The translations under genes and the position numbers were made by a program. A DNA stretch of 64,000 nt. Source: Candidatus Syntrophocurvum alkaliphilum. GTDB lineage: Bacteria > Bacillota > Syntrophomonadia > Syntrophomonadales > Syntrophomonadaceae. Below, in pieces: positions 36,343 through 45,339 of this stretch; position 1 is the stretch's first letter, and each line of letters starts with the position of its first letter. The notes under the pieces were generated by a model. The model was given only the letters and a program-made list of their open reading frames with translations. It made no database searches and was not told the origin of the DNA. The stretch spans positions 558,001-622,000 of the forward strand of contig NZ_CP046457.1 in NCBI RefSeq assembly GCF_009734445.1, read 5' to 3'.

Positions 36343-37413
36343 ATGAACAAAATTAAAGTTCTAGTAGTTGATGATTCTGCCTTTATGAGGAAAGTTATTT
36401 CCGATATTATAAACAGCTATCCTGATATGGAAGTAATAGAAAAGGCTAGGGATGGTAATGATGCACTTCAAAAAATTGAAACATTCTCTCCAGATGTAGT
36501 AACTATGGATGTAGAGATGCCCAAACTTGATGGTTTATCAGCCTTAAAAAATATTATGGATACTAATCCAGTACCTGTAATAATGCTTAGCAGTTTAACT
36601 CAAAATGGAGCAGAGCAAACTGTAAAAGCATTACAATTTGGAGCAGTTGATTTTATACCCAAACCTTCAGGTTCAATATCACTAGATATTGAAAAGGTTA
36701 AAGATGATATAATTTCAAAAATTAGAATTGCGGCAGGTGCTAAAAGAAAATTACAGAATTTAAATATAAATCACGACTTAAATAGTATAGTTAAAATTAA
36801 ACCCCCAACGAAAAAAATAGATTATAAAAAGCAGTTAAAAAAACTTATAGTTATGGGAACTTCAACAGGAGGACCTAAAGCACTTCATGAAGTGTTGCCT
36901 AAAATTCCAGTAAACATAGATGCGGCTATACTTATAGTTCAACATATGCCTCCTGGATTTACCAAATCCCTTGCAGATAGATTAGACATTCTATCTCAAA
37001 TAAAGGTTAAAGAAGCTGAACATGGAGAAAAGGTTATACCGGGTTGTGCTTATATAACACCCGGTAATTATCATTTAAATGTTGAAAGCATTTATAACCA
37101 AATTAAAAAAGACTTAATTATAAATTTAAACCAAAATAATCCGATTAAAGGGCACAGACCATCGGTAGATGAAATGTTATTATCAGTAACCAAACATTTC
37201 TGGTCAGATATTATATGTGTAATAATGACTGGAATGGGAAGTGATGGTTCGAAGAATTTACATCTAATAAAACAAAAAGGTGGTAAGGTAATAGCAGAAC
37301 ATCAGTCAACCTGTATTGTGTACGGTATGCCTAAAGCAGCTATACAAACAGGAAACGTAGATAGTATAGTTCCACTTGAAGATATAACTAAAGAAATTAT
37401 AAGTATGATTTAA
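36343..37413 (+). CDS. cheB: Chemotaxis-specific protein-glutamate methylesterase CheB
   Basis: Removes methyl groups from (and deamidates) chemoreceptors. About 356 residues from the ATG at 36343 after GGGGGG; earlier in-frame codons lie inside the preceding gene. The receiver domain has the VDDS pocket and phospho-acceptor Asp56. The methylesterase domain has the catalytic Ser in MGTSTGGPKALHEVL, His in IVQHMPPGF and a C-terminal Asp in IMTGMGSDG. The matching methyltransferase cheR is not found in the window. Confidence 0.95.
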   Translation: MNKIKVLVVDDSAFMRKVISDIINSYPDMEVIEKARDGNDALQKIETFSPDVVTMDVEMPKLDGLSALKNIMDTNPVPVIMLSSLTQNGAEQTVKALQFGAVDFIPKPSGSISLDIEKVKDDIISKIRIAAGAKRKLQNLNINHDLNSIVKIKPPTKKIDYKKQLKKLIVMGTSTGGPKALHEVLPKIPVNIDAAILIVQHMPPGFTKSLADRLDILSQIKVKEAEHGEKVIPGCAYITPGNYHLNVESIYNQIKKDLIINLNQNNPIKGHRPSVDEMLLSVTKHFWSDIICVIMTGMGSDGSKNLHLIKQKGGKVIAEHQSTCIVYGMPKAAIQTGNVDSIVPLEDITKEIISMI

Positions 37414-37433
37414 TACACTTAGGAGGTGGTTGT

Positions 37434-39461
37434 ATGAATATGGATATGTCCAAATATTTAGATGTTTTTCTAGAAGAAAGCCAAGAGCATTTGCAAGTTT
37501 TGAATGAAAAATTACTTGAATTAGAAAAAACAAAAGAAAATCCATCAGCTATAGATGCTGTATTTAGATCAGCTCATACACTAAAAGGAATGTCTTCTAC
37601 AATGGGCTTTGAAGATTTAGCTGATCTTACACACCATATGGAAAATGTGTTATCGGATTTAAAGGATGGATTGCTTGAAGCAAACTCTTTTGTAATCGAT
37701 GCCCTTTTTCAATGTTTAGATAGAATCCAGGTTATGATTGAAAATATTGAATTAGAGGAAAAATCGAATTTAGACAATAGCGACCTTATAAAGGTTCTTC
37801 AAAACATAAAAGCAGGTGATATAGAGGCTGCTGCGGTAATTGAAAAAGAAACTAAAGAAGAAAGTGGTAAAGAATCTAAAAAATTAAATATTCAAGAATC
37901 AGAGTTAGATCTTAATGATTACGATATAACAATTTTTAGGGAAGCAGCAACTTTAAACTTTAATACCTTTTATATAAAAGCAAAAGTAGATGAAAAATGT
38001 TTAATGAAATCTGTACGCACATTTATGGTTTTTAAGGCGATAGAAGAAGATGGTGAAATTGTAAAATCAATACCTTCTGCTCAAGATTTAGATGAAGGTA
38101 AATTTGACACTGAATTTCAATTATTTGTAATAACTTCTACTTCCATTGATGTATTAATGGATCGTATTAATAAAATATCTGAAATAGAAGTAATAGCAAT
38201 TAATGATATAAATGTAAGTTTACTAGAAGCAAGTTCTAAAGCAATTCCTCGAAATAACACCTTTGAGGAAAAGGAAGCTAATGATTTTGAAGCAGTTAGC
38301 AATAAAAGTAATAGAACCAAACAAACTGTTAGAGTTGATATTGATAGGTTAGATAATTTAATGAATTTAGTTGGCGAACTGGTTATGCACAAAGGAAGAC
38401 TTGAGCAGATTGGTGCTAACAAAAGAGTTCCTGATTTAAATGAGACAATAGAACAAATAGATAGAGTTAGTGCTGATTTACAGTCTGTAGTTATGAAAGT
38501 AAGAATGGTTCCTATTGAACAAGTGTTTAATAGATTTCCACGTATGGTTAGGGATTTAGCTAAAGAACTCAATAAAGACGTAGATTTTATTGTAGAAGGA
38601 AAGGAAACTGAACTTGATAGAACAGTTATAGATGAAATAGGTGACCCATTAGTACACATATTAAGAAATGCTGTTGACCATGGCCTTGAACCGCCTGAAG
38701 TTAGAGTAGAAAAAGGAAAGTCTATAAGCGGTACAATATGGTTGAAAGCAAAGCATGAGGGAAACCATGTTTATATTGAGGTGGAAGATGATGGTAAAGG
38801 AATTAATCATGAAAAAATATTAAGAAAAGCAATCGAAAAAGATATAATTACACAATCTGAGGCTACGCAACTTAAAAACGAGGAAATAGTTAACTTACTA
38901 TTTTCATCTGGCTTTAGTACTGCAGAAGATATAACAGACATATCTGGTAGAGGGGTAGGATTAGATGTAGTACGTTCTAAAATAGAAGCTTTAAATGGAG
39001 AGATTTTCTTAGAATCTGTAGCTGGTAGAGGGACTAAATTTAAAATTAAACTTCCATTAACTTTAGCAATTATTCAAGCATTAATGGTTTCTATTAAAGA
39101 AGAAATATATGCTATACCATTAAGTTCGGTAGATGAAACAACCCTAATAACTAAAAATGATATAAAAATGATACAAAACCAAGAAGTGGTAATGCTTAGA
39201 GGACATGTTTTACCATTATATAGATTAGGTGATTTGTTAGAAGTCCCTAATATTGAAACCAATGATGATGAAATGTATGTTGTTGTTGTTAGAAAAGCTG
39301 ATAAACAAATAGGATTGGCTGTTGATACTTTAATTGGGCAACAAGAGATAGTTATCAAATCTTTGGGTAAAGTTCTTGCTGGTATACCAGGATTAGCTGG
39401 TGCAATAGTATCTGGGGATGGTAATGTTAGATTGATTCTAGATATAACTACTTTAATATAA
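37434..39461 (+). CDS. cheA: Chemotaxis histidine kinase CheA
   Basis: 675 residues with the five-domain CheA plan: P1 with phospho-acceptor His48 in FRSAHTLKGMSS, P2 around residues 160-265 for CheY/CheB docking, P3 dimerisation around VDIDRLDNLMNLVGELVMHK, P4 kinase with IVEGKETELDR, LRNAVDHGLEPPE, VEDDGKGI and GRGVGLDVV, and P5 (last about 130 residues) for CheW/receptor binding. Start ATG after AGGAGGTGG. Confidence 0.97.
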   Translation: MNMDMSKYLDVFLEESQEHLQVLNEKLLELEKTKENPSAIDAVFRSAHTLKGMSSTMGFEDLADLTHHMENVLSDLKDGLLEANSFVIDALFQCLDRIQVMIENIELEEKSNLDNSDLIKVLQNIKAGDIEAAAVIEKETKEESGKESKKLNIQESELDLNDYDITIFREAATLNFNTFYIKAKVDEKCLMKSVRTFMVFKAIEEDGEIVKSIPSAQDLDEGKFDTEFQLFVITSTSIDVLMDRINKISEIEVIAINDINVSLLEASSKAIPRNNTFEEKEANDFEAVSNKSNRTKQTVRVDIDRLDNLMNLVGELVMHKGRLEQIGANKRVPDLNETIEQIDRVSADLQSVVMKVRMVPIEQVFNRFPRMVRDLAKELNKDVDFIVEGKETELDRTVIDEIGDPLVHILRNAVDHGLEPPEVRVEKGKSISGTIWLKAKHEGNHVYIEVEDDGKGINHEKILRKAIEKDIITQSEATQLKNEEIVNLLFSSGFSTAEDITDISGRGVGLDVVRSKIEALNGEIFLESVAGRGTKFKIKLPLTLAIIQALMVSIKEEIYAIPLSSVDETTLITKNDIKMIQNQEVVMLRGHVLPLYRLGDLLEVPNIETNDDEMYVVVVRKADKQIGLAVDTLIGQQEIVIKSLGKVLAGIPGLAGAIVSGDGNVRLILDITTLI

Positions 39462-39477
39462 TATGGAGGTGTGCCAC

Positions 39478-39951
39478 TTGGAATCGGTTAATATTAACAA
39501 GGAAGATTTAAATAGTTTTGAAGACGAACTGCAAGTTGTTGCTTTCAATTTAGGTGAAGAAGAGTATGCAGTTAATATATTATATGTTCTTGAAATAAAT
39601 AGGTTATTAAATATTACTAGGGTTCCTAGGTCTAATCGGATTGTTGAAGGTGTTATGAATTTAAGAGGTAATATTATTCCAATAATTAATCTATATAAAA
39701 AGTTCGATATAGAATCGAAAGGCAATGAAGAAGAAAAAAGGATTATAGTTTTTAACTATGATGGAGTTAAAATCGGCATTATTGTTGATGGTGTATCCGA
39801 AGTTTTACGACTAAACAAAGAAAATATAGAAGAAACTACCAAAGTTTATAACTCAATGAATGCTGAGACTATTGAAGGTGTTGCTCATATAGGTGATAGA
39901 TTAATTATATTACTTGATATAGAAAAAGTTATTGAAATAGATGAAAAATAA
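39478..39951 (+). CDS. cheW: Chemotaxis adaptor protein CheW
   Basis: Couples receptors to CheA. About 157 residues from the TTG at 39478, eight bases after GGAGGTG (an ATG at 39463 overlaps the site). CheW/P5-type SH3-like fold with LQVVAFNLGEEEYAVNILYV and the conserved ITRVPRSNRIVEGVMNLRGN plus IIPIINL. Confidence 0.94.
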   Translation: MESVNINKEDLNSFEDELQVVAFNLGEEEYAVNILYVLEINRLLNITRVPRSNRIVEGVMNLRGNIIPIINLYKKFDIESKGNEEEKRIIVFNYDGVKIGIIVDGVSEVLRLNKENIEETTKVYNSMNAETIEGVAHIGDRLIILLDIEKVIEIDEK

Positions 39952-39966
39952 TTGGGGTGGAGTATT

Positions 39967-40599
39967 ATGACTCGAGATTATAATGAACTATCAGGTTTAG
40001 AGATTGATGCATTAAAAGAAATAGGAAATATTGGTGCTGGAAATGCTGCAACAGCGCTTGGTCAGATGGTAAATGACAAAATTGACATGAGTGTTCCTAA
40101 TGTAAACATACTTCCTTTTCAAAGTGTACCTGATTTAATTGGTGGAGCAGATTCCCATGTTGTTGGAGTATTTTTTAATGTTTCAGGCTCTGCTCCAACT
40201 AATATAATCTTTGTTTTACCTATTGAAAAAGCTTCCTTACTAATTGATATGCTTATGGGAAGGCCTGTTGGGCAGACACTTAAAGAACAACTTGATGATA
40301 TGGAAATATCAGCAATGATGGAATTAGGAAATATTATAGCTGCAACATATTTAAATGCGCTAGGTATGTTTACTCAGTTAGATTTTTCACCATCTGTACC
40401 GGCAATAGGTATAGATATGGCTGGAGCAATTGTTGATGCTGTATTAGCTCAATTTGGTGAAGTGGCAGATCATGTTTTAGTATTAGAAACTAATTTTAAA
40501 AAAGATGAAAAGGATGTTGTAGGGCATTTCTTTTTACTTCCGGAGCCAGGATCGTTAGATACCATCTTATCAGCACTTGGGGTGAGCTTAAATGAGTAA
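39967..40599 (+). CDS. cheC: CheY-P phosphatase CheC
   Basis: About 210 residues from the ATG at 39967 (GGGGTGGAG upstream). Two phosphatase motifs are seen, DALKEIGNIGAGNAATAL and ISAMMELGNIIAATYLNALG, each with the Glu and Asn that act on phospho-CheY. The tail is suited to CheD binding, and cheD overlaps it by eight bases, as expected for an interacting pair. Confidence 0.94.
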   Translation: MTRDYNELSGLEIDALKEIGNIGAGNAATALGQMVNDKIDMSVPNVNILPFQSVPDLIGGADSHVVGVFFNVSGSAPTNIIFVLPIEKASLLIDMLMGRPVGQTLKEQLDDMEISAMMELGNIIAATYLNALGMFTQLDFSPSVPAIGIDMAGAIVDAVLAQFGEVADHVLVLETNFKKDEKDVVGHFFLLPEPGSLDTILSALGVSLNE

Positions 40600-41077
40600 A
40601 ATTATACAGGTGGGTATGGCTGATTTTGACATTGCTAAAAAACCCGATAAACTTATGACTGCAGGATTAGGGTCTTGTATTGGTATATGTGTTTTTGACA
40701 AGTCTGCTAAAATAGGTTGTTTAGCTCATATAATGTTGCCATCCAGCCTGGATTCCAAAAAAGTATTAAATAAAGCTAAGTTTGCTGATACTGCAATAGA
40801 AATGGCTTTGGAGGAAATGAATAAAATGGGTTGCAATACCACAATGCTTACAGCAAAAATTGCAGGTGGTGCACAAATGTTTAAGTTTTCTGGTGAAAGT
40901 GACATAATGAAGATAGGGAAACGTAATGCTCAAGCTGTGGAGGAAAACCTAAAAAAACATGGAATAAAAATAGTATCTAAAGATACAGGTGGCAATTATG
41001 GTCGCACTATTATTTTTAATGTTGAAACAGGAGATTTATTTGTAAGAACTATAGGACATGGGGAGCGAACAATATAA
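40592..41077 (+). CDS. cheD: Chemoreceptor glutamine deamidase CheD
   Basis: Deamidates receptor glutamines and stimulates CheC. The 161-residue protein has the catalytic Cys in LMTAGLGSCIGICVFD, His in GCLAHIMLPS and the KIAGGAQMF block. The start codon is embedded in the end of cheC. With CheC and CheB it forms the adaptation module; the stop is immediately followed by the sigD ATG. Confidence 0.95.
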   Translation: MSKIIQVGMADFDIAKKPDKLMTAGLGSCIGICVFDKSAKIGCLAHIMLPSSLDSKKVLNKAKFADTAIEMALEEMNKMGCNTTMLTAKIAGGAQMFKFSGESDIMKIGKRNAQAVEENLKKHGIKIVSKDTGGNYGRTIIFNVETGDLFVRTIGHGERTI

Positions 41078-41851
41078 ATGAGTAGTAGCGAATTAAGCCT
41101 TCTTTGGGAAAAATATAAAGACCATGATGATTTAGAGGCTAGAGACAAACTTATAATACATTATGCACCTATGGTTAAATATGTAGCTAATAGACTAGCT
41201 ATTAATCTTTCATCTGTTGTAGAAACAGATGAACTAATCTCTTATGGTATAGAGGGTTTAATTGATGCTATAGAAAGATATGATCATACAAGAAATATTA
41301 AATTTGAAACTTATGCAGTGACTCGTATAAGGGGTTCAATGATAGATGGATTACGTTCAATGGACTGGGTACCAGTTTCTATCAGACAAAAGAGTAAAGA
41401 ATTAGAAAAAGTTTATACTAAGCTTGAAGCTAAGCTTGGCAGATCAGCTACTGATGAGGAAGTTGCAAAAGAAATGGGGATAAGTGTAGATGACCTACAT
41501 CAATTATTAAAAGATGTTGCATCTACTACGATAATATCATTAGATGATTTTATTACAGGTGATGAAGAGGATAATAAAAAAAGAATTATTGATATGCTTG
41601 AGGATAATAATTCTACAGGCACGGTTGAGCTAGTAGAATTTAGAGAAATAAAAGATATTTTAGCCAAATCAATTACTAAACTTCCTGAAAAAGAAAAAAC
41701 AGTTATTTACTTGTATTACTATGAGGGTTTAACTCTTAAAGAAATTGGAGCAGTATTAACTTTATCAGAATCTCGAATATCACAGCTTCATACCAAAGCT
41801 ATTCTTAGGTTGAGAGGGAGTTTAAGCAAGAAAAAACAATTACTTTTTTAA
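41078..41851 (+). CDS. sigD: Flagellar RNA polymerase sigma factor SigD (FliA/WhiG family)
   Basis: Directs late flagellar and chemotaxis gene transcription. The 257-residue protein has region 2 with DELISYGIEGLIDAIERYDH and FETYAVTRIRGSMIDGLRSM plus DWVP, region 3, and region 4 LTLKEIGAVLTLSESRISQL. Lack of sporulation-factor signatures and position after cheCD identify it as SigD. An anti-sigma factor gene flgM is not in this window. It starts one base after the cheD stop. Confidence 0.95.
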   Translation: MSSSELSLLWEKYKDHDDLEARDKLIIHYAPMVKYVANRLAINLSSVVETDELISYGIEGLIDAIERYDHTRNIKFETYAVTRIRGSMIDGLRSMDWVPVSIRQKSKELEKVYTKLEAKLGRSATDEEVAKEMGISVDDLHQLLKDVASTTIISLDDFITGDEEDNKKRIIDMLEDNNSTGTVELVEFREIKDILAKSITKLPEKEKTVIYLYYYEGLTLKEIGAVLTLSESRISQLHTKAILRLRGSLSKKKQLLF

Positions 41852-41869
41852 AAAAGAGAGGTGGACCTG

Positions 41870-43288
41870 ATGACAGATAATGAAACAAATAGCAATGTGA
41901 AAGTTGATGGTCAAGTTAAAGTAATTGTCGATCGTGAAAAACTTAATGCATATATTGAAGTAACCCCTCCATTAGGGGACGGTAAACCTTGCGAGTATGA
42001 AGATGTAATAAATACTTTAAATGAAAATTCGGTTGTATATCAACTTAAAAAGGAAAAAATTAAAGAAGCTCTTAAAAAAGAAAATTGGAACAAACGGATT
42101 CACATATCTCAAGGAAAACCTCCTGTCAACGGTAAAGATGCTATTATTACATATAAATTCCCTCTTCCTTGGGAAAGAATAGCTAAACCCAAAATAGATG
42201 AAAAAGGAAAAGCAAATTATCAGGATTTAGATTTAATACACAACGTAAAAACAGGTGATTTGTTAGCAGCACGAACACCACCTGATGAAGGTAATCCAGG
42301 TATAGATGTATATGGCAATGAAATTAAACCAAAACCAGGGAAAGATAAATTATTACCTAGAGGTAAAAATACTGTTTGTGATAAAGAAGAGTTAATATTA
42401 TATGCGTCTGCGGCTGGACATGTTACTATGATAGATAATAAGGTAGTAGTTAAGCCTATATATGAACATGATGGAGATGTAGATTATTCTTCTGGAAATA
42501 TAGAATTTGTTGGCAATGTAGTTATAAGGGGCAATGTGAATAGTGGCTTTACTGTCAAGGCAGAGGGAGATATTGAGATATATGGGTTTGTTGAAGGGGC
42601 GCAAATACTAGCAGAAGGTAGTATATATATAAAAGGTGGAATAACAGGAGGAATAAGAGGATATATAAAAGCAGGTGAAAACATATATGCTAGATTTGCA
42701 GAAAATTCACGTTTAGATGCTGGACGCGATATATATATTCGTGATGCAATAATGCAATCTTCGGTTAAAGCAGGAGGGAGCATAAAGGTTGTTGAAAGAA
42801 GGGCTACCATAGTTGGAGGTAATATTCAGGCGTCACAGGAAATTGAAGCTAAATTTATTGGATCACAAATAGGTACACAAACAATAATTAATGTAGGTAT
42901 AAAGCCAGAATATAGGCAGGAATATCAGGAATTAATAAAAAATAGAAATGAAAAGAAAAAGGTTTTTGATCACTTATCACATAATTTACAGATATACCAG
43001 AAGCGAGGTATTTCACCTGAAAATTTAACTGAGAAAAAGCGTTTAACATTAATTAAAATGTTAGATGAGTTGAAAAAAAGTAAACAAGAATTGACTAATA
43101 TGGATAAAAGAATAGCGATATTAGAAGAAGAATTTAAAAATATTAATAACGCAAAAGTTAAAGCAACAGAAGTTGTTTATCCCGGTGTTAAAATTTATAT
43201 TGGTCAATCTATATATTTAGTAAATGATGAAATCAAGTATTCTCAATTTATTTTAGAGAATGGTGATGTTGTTATTTCACCACTATAA
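41870..43288 (+). CDS. FapA family protein (DUF342, polymer-forming)
   Basis: About 472 residues from the ATG at 41870, seven bases after GAGGTGG. The middle is a right-handed beta-helix-like repeat region (about residues 200-330) with short glycine-rich repeats such as GNIEFVGNVVIRGNVNSGF and GRDIYIRDAIMQSSVKAGGS. The C-terminal part is coiled coil. DUF342/FapA proteins are common directly after sigD in Clostridia; no biochemical role is established, and a cell-polar or flagellar scaffold is conjecture. Confidence 0.85.
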   Translation: MTDNETNSNVKVDGQVKVIVDREKLNAYIEVTPPLGDGKPCEYEDVINTLNENSVVYQLKKEKIKEALKKENWNKRIHISQGKPPVNGKDAIITYKFPLPWERIAKPKIDEKGKANYQDLDLIHNVKTGDLLAARTPPDEGNPGIDVYGNEIKPKPGKDKLLPRGKNTVCDKEELILYASAAGHVTMIDNKVVVKPIYEHDGDVDYSSGNIEFVGNVVIRGNVNSGFTVKAEGDIEIYGFVEGAQILAEGSIYIKGGITGGIRGYIKAGENIYARFAENSRLDAGRDIYIRDAIMQSSVKAGGSIKVVERRATIVGGNIQASQEIEAKFIGSQIGTQTIINVGIKPEYRQEYQELIKNRNEKKKVFDHLSHNLQIYQKRGISPENLTEKKRLTLIKMLDELKKSKQELTNMDKRIAILEEEFKNINNAKVKATEVVYPGVKIYIGQSIYLVNDEIKYSQFILENGDVVISPL

Positions 43289-43314
43289 TTAAAAGATTGG
43301 GGGGGACTTAAAAA

Positions 43315-43635
43315 ATGACAATTAGAAGTACTGATATGCAGGTCCTCATTCAAAGAGTTGGTGATGTAGCAAGGATACAACAAACTCAGCAACAAGAACA
43401 ATCTAATAGACAACAAGAATTTATAAATCAAATAAATCAGCAAAAAGAAAAAGATAGCAAAACTACTAATAAGCCAATAAAACCAGAATCTGCACATATT
43501 AACGATAAAGAAGAAAAGAAAAATAAAAAAAATAAGCGTAAAAAAGAAAAAAATAAAAAGGAAAATGATGAAAAAAAGGAGAATAAAGAAGAATTGGTAT
43601 CAGAAAAAGGTAATAATATAGATGTAAAAATATAA
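43315..43635 (+). CDS. Small lysine-rich hypothetical protein
   Basis: 106 residues. The N-terminal third, MTIRSTDMQVLIQRVGDVAR plus a Gln-rich helix, looks like an ordered amphipathic segment. The rest (about 45-95) is a low-complexity Lys/Glu/Asn tract with many KKEKNKK runs. I know similar small proteins at this place, between fapA and the swrB-like gene, in Clostridia, but no function. GGGGGG precedes the ATG. Confidence 0.7.
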   Translation: MTIRSTDMQVLIQRVGDVARIQQTQQQEQSNRQQEFINQINQQKEKDSKTTNKPIKPESAHINDKEEKKNKKNKRKKEKNKKENDEKKENKEELVSEKGNNIDVKI

Positions 43636-43639
43636 GTAG

Positions 43640-44335
43640 GTGATAACAATTACAAATGTACTAATGCTAATATCTGTTCTTCTTTTAGTCATTACAATTT
43701 TATCAATATATATTCATAAGCAGTATTTGGAAAATTTTAAAAATGAAGTGCAAGATATCGTGAATGAAGGAAAAGATATTCAAGAAAACTTGGAAAAAAT
43801 ATTGGATCAATCACTTGATGTTTCGCAGACTATTTTGGATCGAGTAGAAATGTCCAACCTAGCAAGTGATAAAAATACTCAACCTCTACAGTCTAATGAA
43901 AAAGGACAAAAAATAAATTCAAATAAAAGTAATTCTAATAAAATACGTGTTTACCAACTTGCAAAAGAATTAAACATGACTAGTAAAGAAATGGTTAATA
44001 GGCTTAACCAATTAGGATTAAAAATAAACAATCATATGAATATTTTAGAAGAGGAGAAAGCTAACTGGGTAAGAGATATATTAAAAATAAATGAAGAAAT
44101 GAATAAAAATACTAACAGTAATAAGAGTAATATTAGTTTATTTTTAAAAAGAAATGATAAAAATATAATTGATGTAAATCATTTAGATGAGTTAAAAGCA
44201 GTTGATCCATATATTGCAGTTAAAACTCTTAATGAAAAAGGCTATGACATTAAAGAAATTGCTCAATTATTAGGCAGGGGTCAAGGTGAAGTTAGTTTGA
44301 TATTAAATCTTAATAAAACGAAGAAAGCATTATAA
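43640..44335 (+). CDS. SwrB-position membrane protein with an IF2 N-terminal domain
   Basis: 231 residues: one N-terminal membrane helix (about 4-25), a coiled coil (28-70), an Asn/Ser-rich linker, a domain at about 101-148, a second linker and a C-terminal helix-turn-helix-like end (DIKEIAQLLGRGQGEVSLIL, about 203-222) as in SwrB/DUF6115 proteins. The 101-148 domain aligns without gaps to residues 3-50 of InfB here, 24 of 48 identical by my count (IRVYQLAKELN against [11 protein letters not shown]). Position between sigD and rpsB is that of swrB, a promoter of flagellar maturation in Bacillus. The start is unclear: GTG at 43640 lacks a site, while AGGTGAT lies five bases before an ATT at 43649. 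Function is inferred. Confidence 0.8.
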   Translation: MITITNVLMLISVLLLVITILSIYIHKQYLENFKNEVQDIVNEGKDIQENLEKILDQSLDVSQTILDRVEMSNLASDKNTQPLQSNEKGQKINSNKSNSNKIRVYQLAKELNMTSKEMVNRLNQLGLKINNHMNILEEEKANWVRDILKINEEMNKNTNSNKSNISLFLKRNDKNIIDVNHLDELKAVDPYIAVKTLNEKGYDIKEIAQLLGRGQGEVSLILNLNKTKKAL

Positions 44336-44362
44336 GTCGAAGAGTATATCTTCGACTTTTTT
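44334..44362 (+). terminator. Rho-independent terminator ending the fla/che operon
   Basis: Ten-base perfect stem AAGTCGAAGA/TCTTCGACTT, loop GTATA, then a T-run to 44362. It begins at the stop codon of the SwrB-position gene and marks the end of a roughly 31-kb operon. Confidence 0.92.
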
Positions 44363-44393
44363 GGTGTAAAATGCTTTTAGATACTTTGTATTA

Positions 44394-44422
44394 TTGCAAA
44401 GCCTTTAACCATATGGTATATT
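44394..44422 (+). promoter_or_regulatory. Strong SigA-type promoter for rpsB
   Basis: TTGCAA, 17 bases, TATATT, with an extended -10 TG at 44414-44415. Located after the fla/che terminator and about 115 bases before the rpsB start, leaving a leader of roughly 105 bases. Confidence 0.75.
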
Positions 44423-44441
44423 AATTTTTGGTAATTACACA

Positions 44442-44505
44442 CGCTACAGAGTTTAAGGAAAGTGCTGTTACAGAAGTAACAGTCTCCAAAAATGATGAAG
44501 TAGCG
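44442..44505 (+). promoter_or_regulatory. Structured 5' leader of rpsB
   Basis: The leader can fold as CGCTAC (44442-44447) with GTAGCG (44500-44505), closing a region that holds GAG/CTC and a perfect seven-base hairpin CTGTTAC-AGAA-GTAACAG (44465-44482). There is no T-run, and the rpsB ribosome site follows within 20 bases. This is the layout of an autoregulatory ribosomal-protein leader acting on translation; a binding protein (S2 is the obvious candidate) is inference. Confidence 0.55.
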
Positions 44506-44536
44506 GAGGAATAAAACTTAAAGGAGGTGTTAGTCT

Positions 44537-45235
44537 GTGTCAGTAATTACTATGAAGCAACTGCTTGAAGCAGGAGTGCATTTCGGACATCAGACAAGAC
44601 GTTGGAACCCTAAAATGTCGACTTATATTTATATGGAGAGAAACGGCATTTACATTATTGATTTGCAGCAAACAGTAAAAAAATTTGAAGAAGCTTATAC
44701 ATTTGTTAAAAATGTAGCTGCAGAGGGCAAGGGAGTATTATTTGTTGGTACTAAAAAACAAGCCCAGGAAACAATTAAAGAGCAAGCTGAAAGGTGTAGT
44801 ATGTACTATGTAAACCAGCGTTGGCTAGGTGGGATGCTTACTAACTTTAAAACCATTAGAAAGCGAGTCTATCGTCTTAAGGAACTTGAAAAGATGGAAG
44901 AGGATGGCATGTTTGAAGTTTTAACCAAGAAAGAAGTTGCAAGGTTAATAAACGAAAGAGAAAGGTTAGAACGTTTCCTCGGTGGTATAAAAGATATGGA
45001 CAAACTCCCAGGTGCTGTTTTTGTAGTAGATCCAAGAAAAGAAAGAATCGCTGTAGCTGAGGCTCGAAAGCTAAATATTCCTGTTATAGCTATAGTTGAT
45101 ACTAATTGTGATCCGGATGAGGTTGATTATGTAATTCCAGGTAATGATGATGCTATCAGAGCTGTAAAATTAATGTCATCAAAAATAGCTGATGCTGTAA
45201 TAGAAGGCCAACAGGGAGAGCAAACAGCCGAGTAA
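44537..45235 (+). CDS. rpsB: 30S ribosomal protein S2
   Basis: 232 residues. Starts with GTG after AAAGGAGGTG. Family motifs [20 protein letters not shown] and [12 protein letters not shown] at the N-terminus, [24 protein letters not shown], and [20 protein letters not shown] near the C-terminus. Forms the classic rpsB-tsf-pyrH-frr run, here with a terminator between rpsB and tsf. Confidence 0.98.
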   Translation: MSVITMKQLLEAGVHFGHQTRRWNPKMSTYIYMERNGIYIIDLQQTVKKFEEAYTFVKNVAAEGKGVLFVGTKKQAQETIKEQAERCSMYYVNQRWLGGMLTNFKTIRKRVYRLKELEKMEEDGMFEVLTKKEVARLINERERLERFLGGIKDMDKLPGAVFVVDPRKERIAVAEARKLNIPVIAIVDTNCDPDEVDYVIPGNDDAIRAVKLMSSKIADAVIEGQQGEQTAE

Positions 45236-45239
45236 GTAG

Positions 45240-45276
45240 AAAAGGGGTGAAGGGTTTTCCTGTACGCCCCTTTTTT
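45240..45276 (+). terminator. Rho-independent terminator between rpsB and tsf
   Basis: AAAAGGGG/CCCCTTTT stem with an inner AGG/CCT helix in the loop, ending in six T. It would make rpsB partly monocistronic and reduce tsf relative to rpsB unless a second promoter is used. Confidence 0.85.
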
Positions 45277-45283
45277 GTGAAAC

Positions 45284-45313
45284 TTACTATTGTTTAAAAA
45301 TACATTTTATAAT
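45284..45313 (+). promoter_or_regulatory. Candidate promoter for tsf
   Basis: A perfect TATAAT at 45308-45313 with TTACTA 18 bases upstream, between the rpsB terminator and the tsf start. The -35 is weak, so confidence is modest. Confidence 0.4.
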
Positions 45314-45339
45314 TACTTTTACATAAGGAGGTAAATATT

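Noticed and set aside
38117-38659. 180-residue minus-strand frame inside cheA
   Set aside because: Long only because of codon bias on the coding strand; no motif and no ribosome site.
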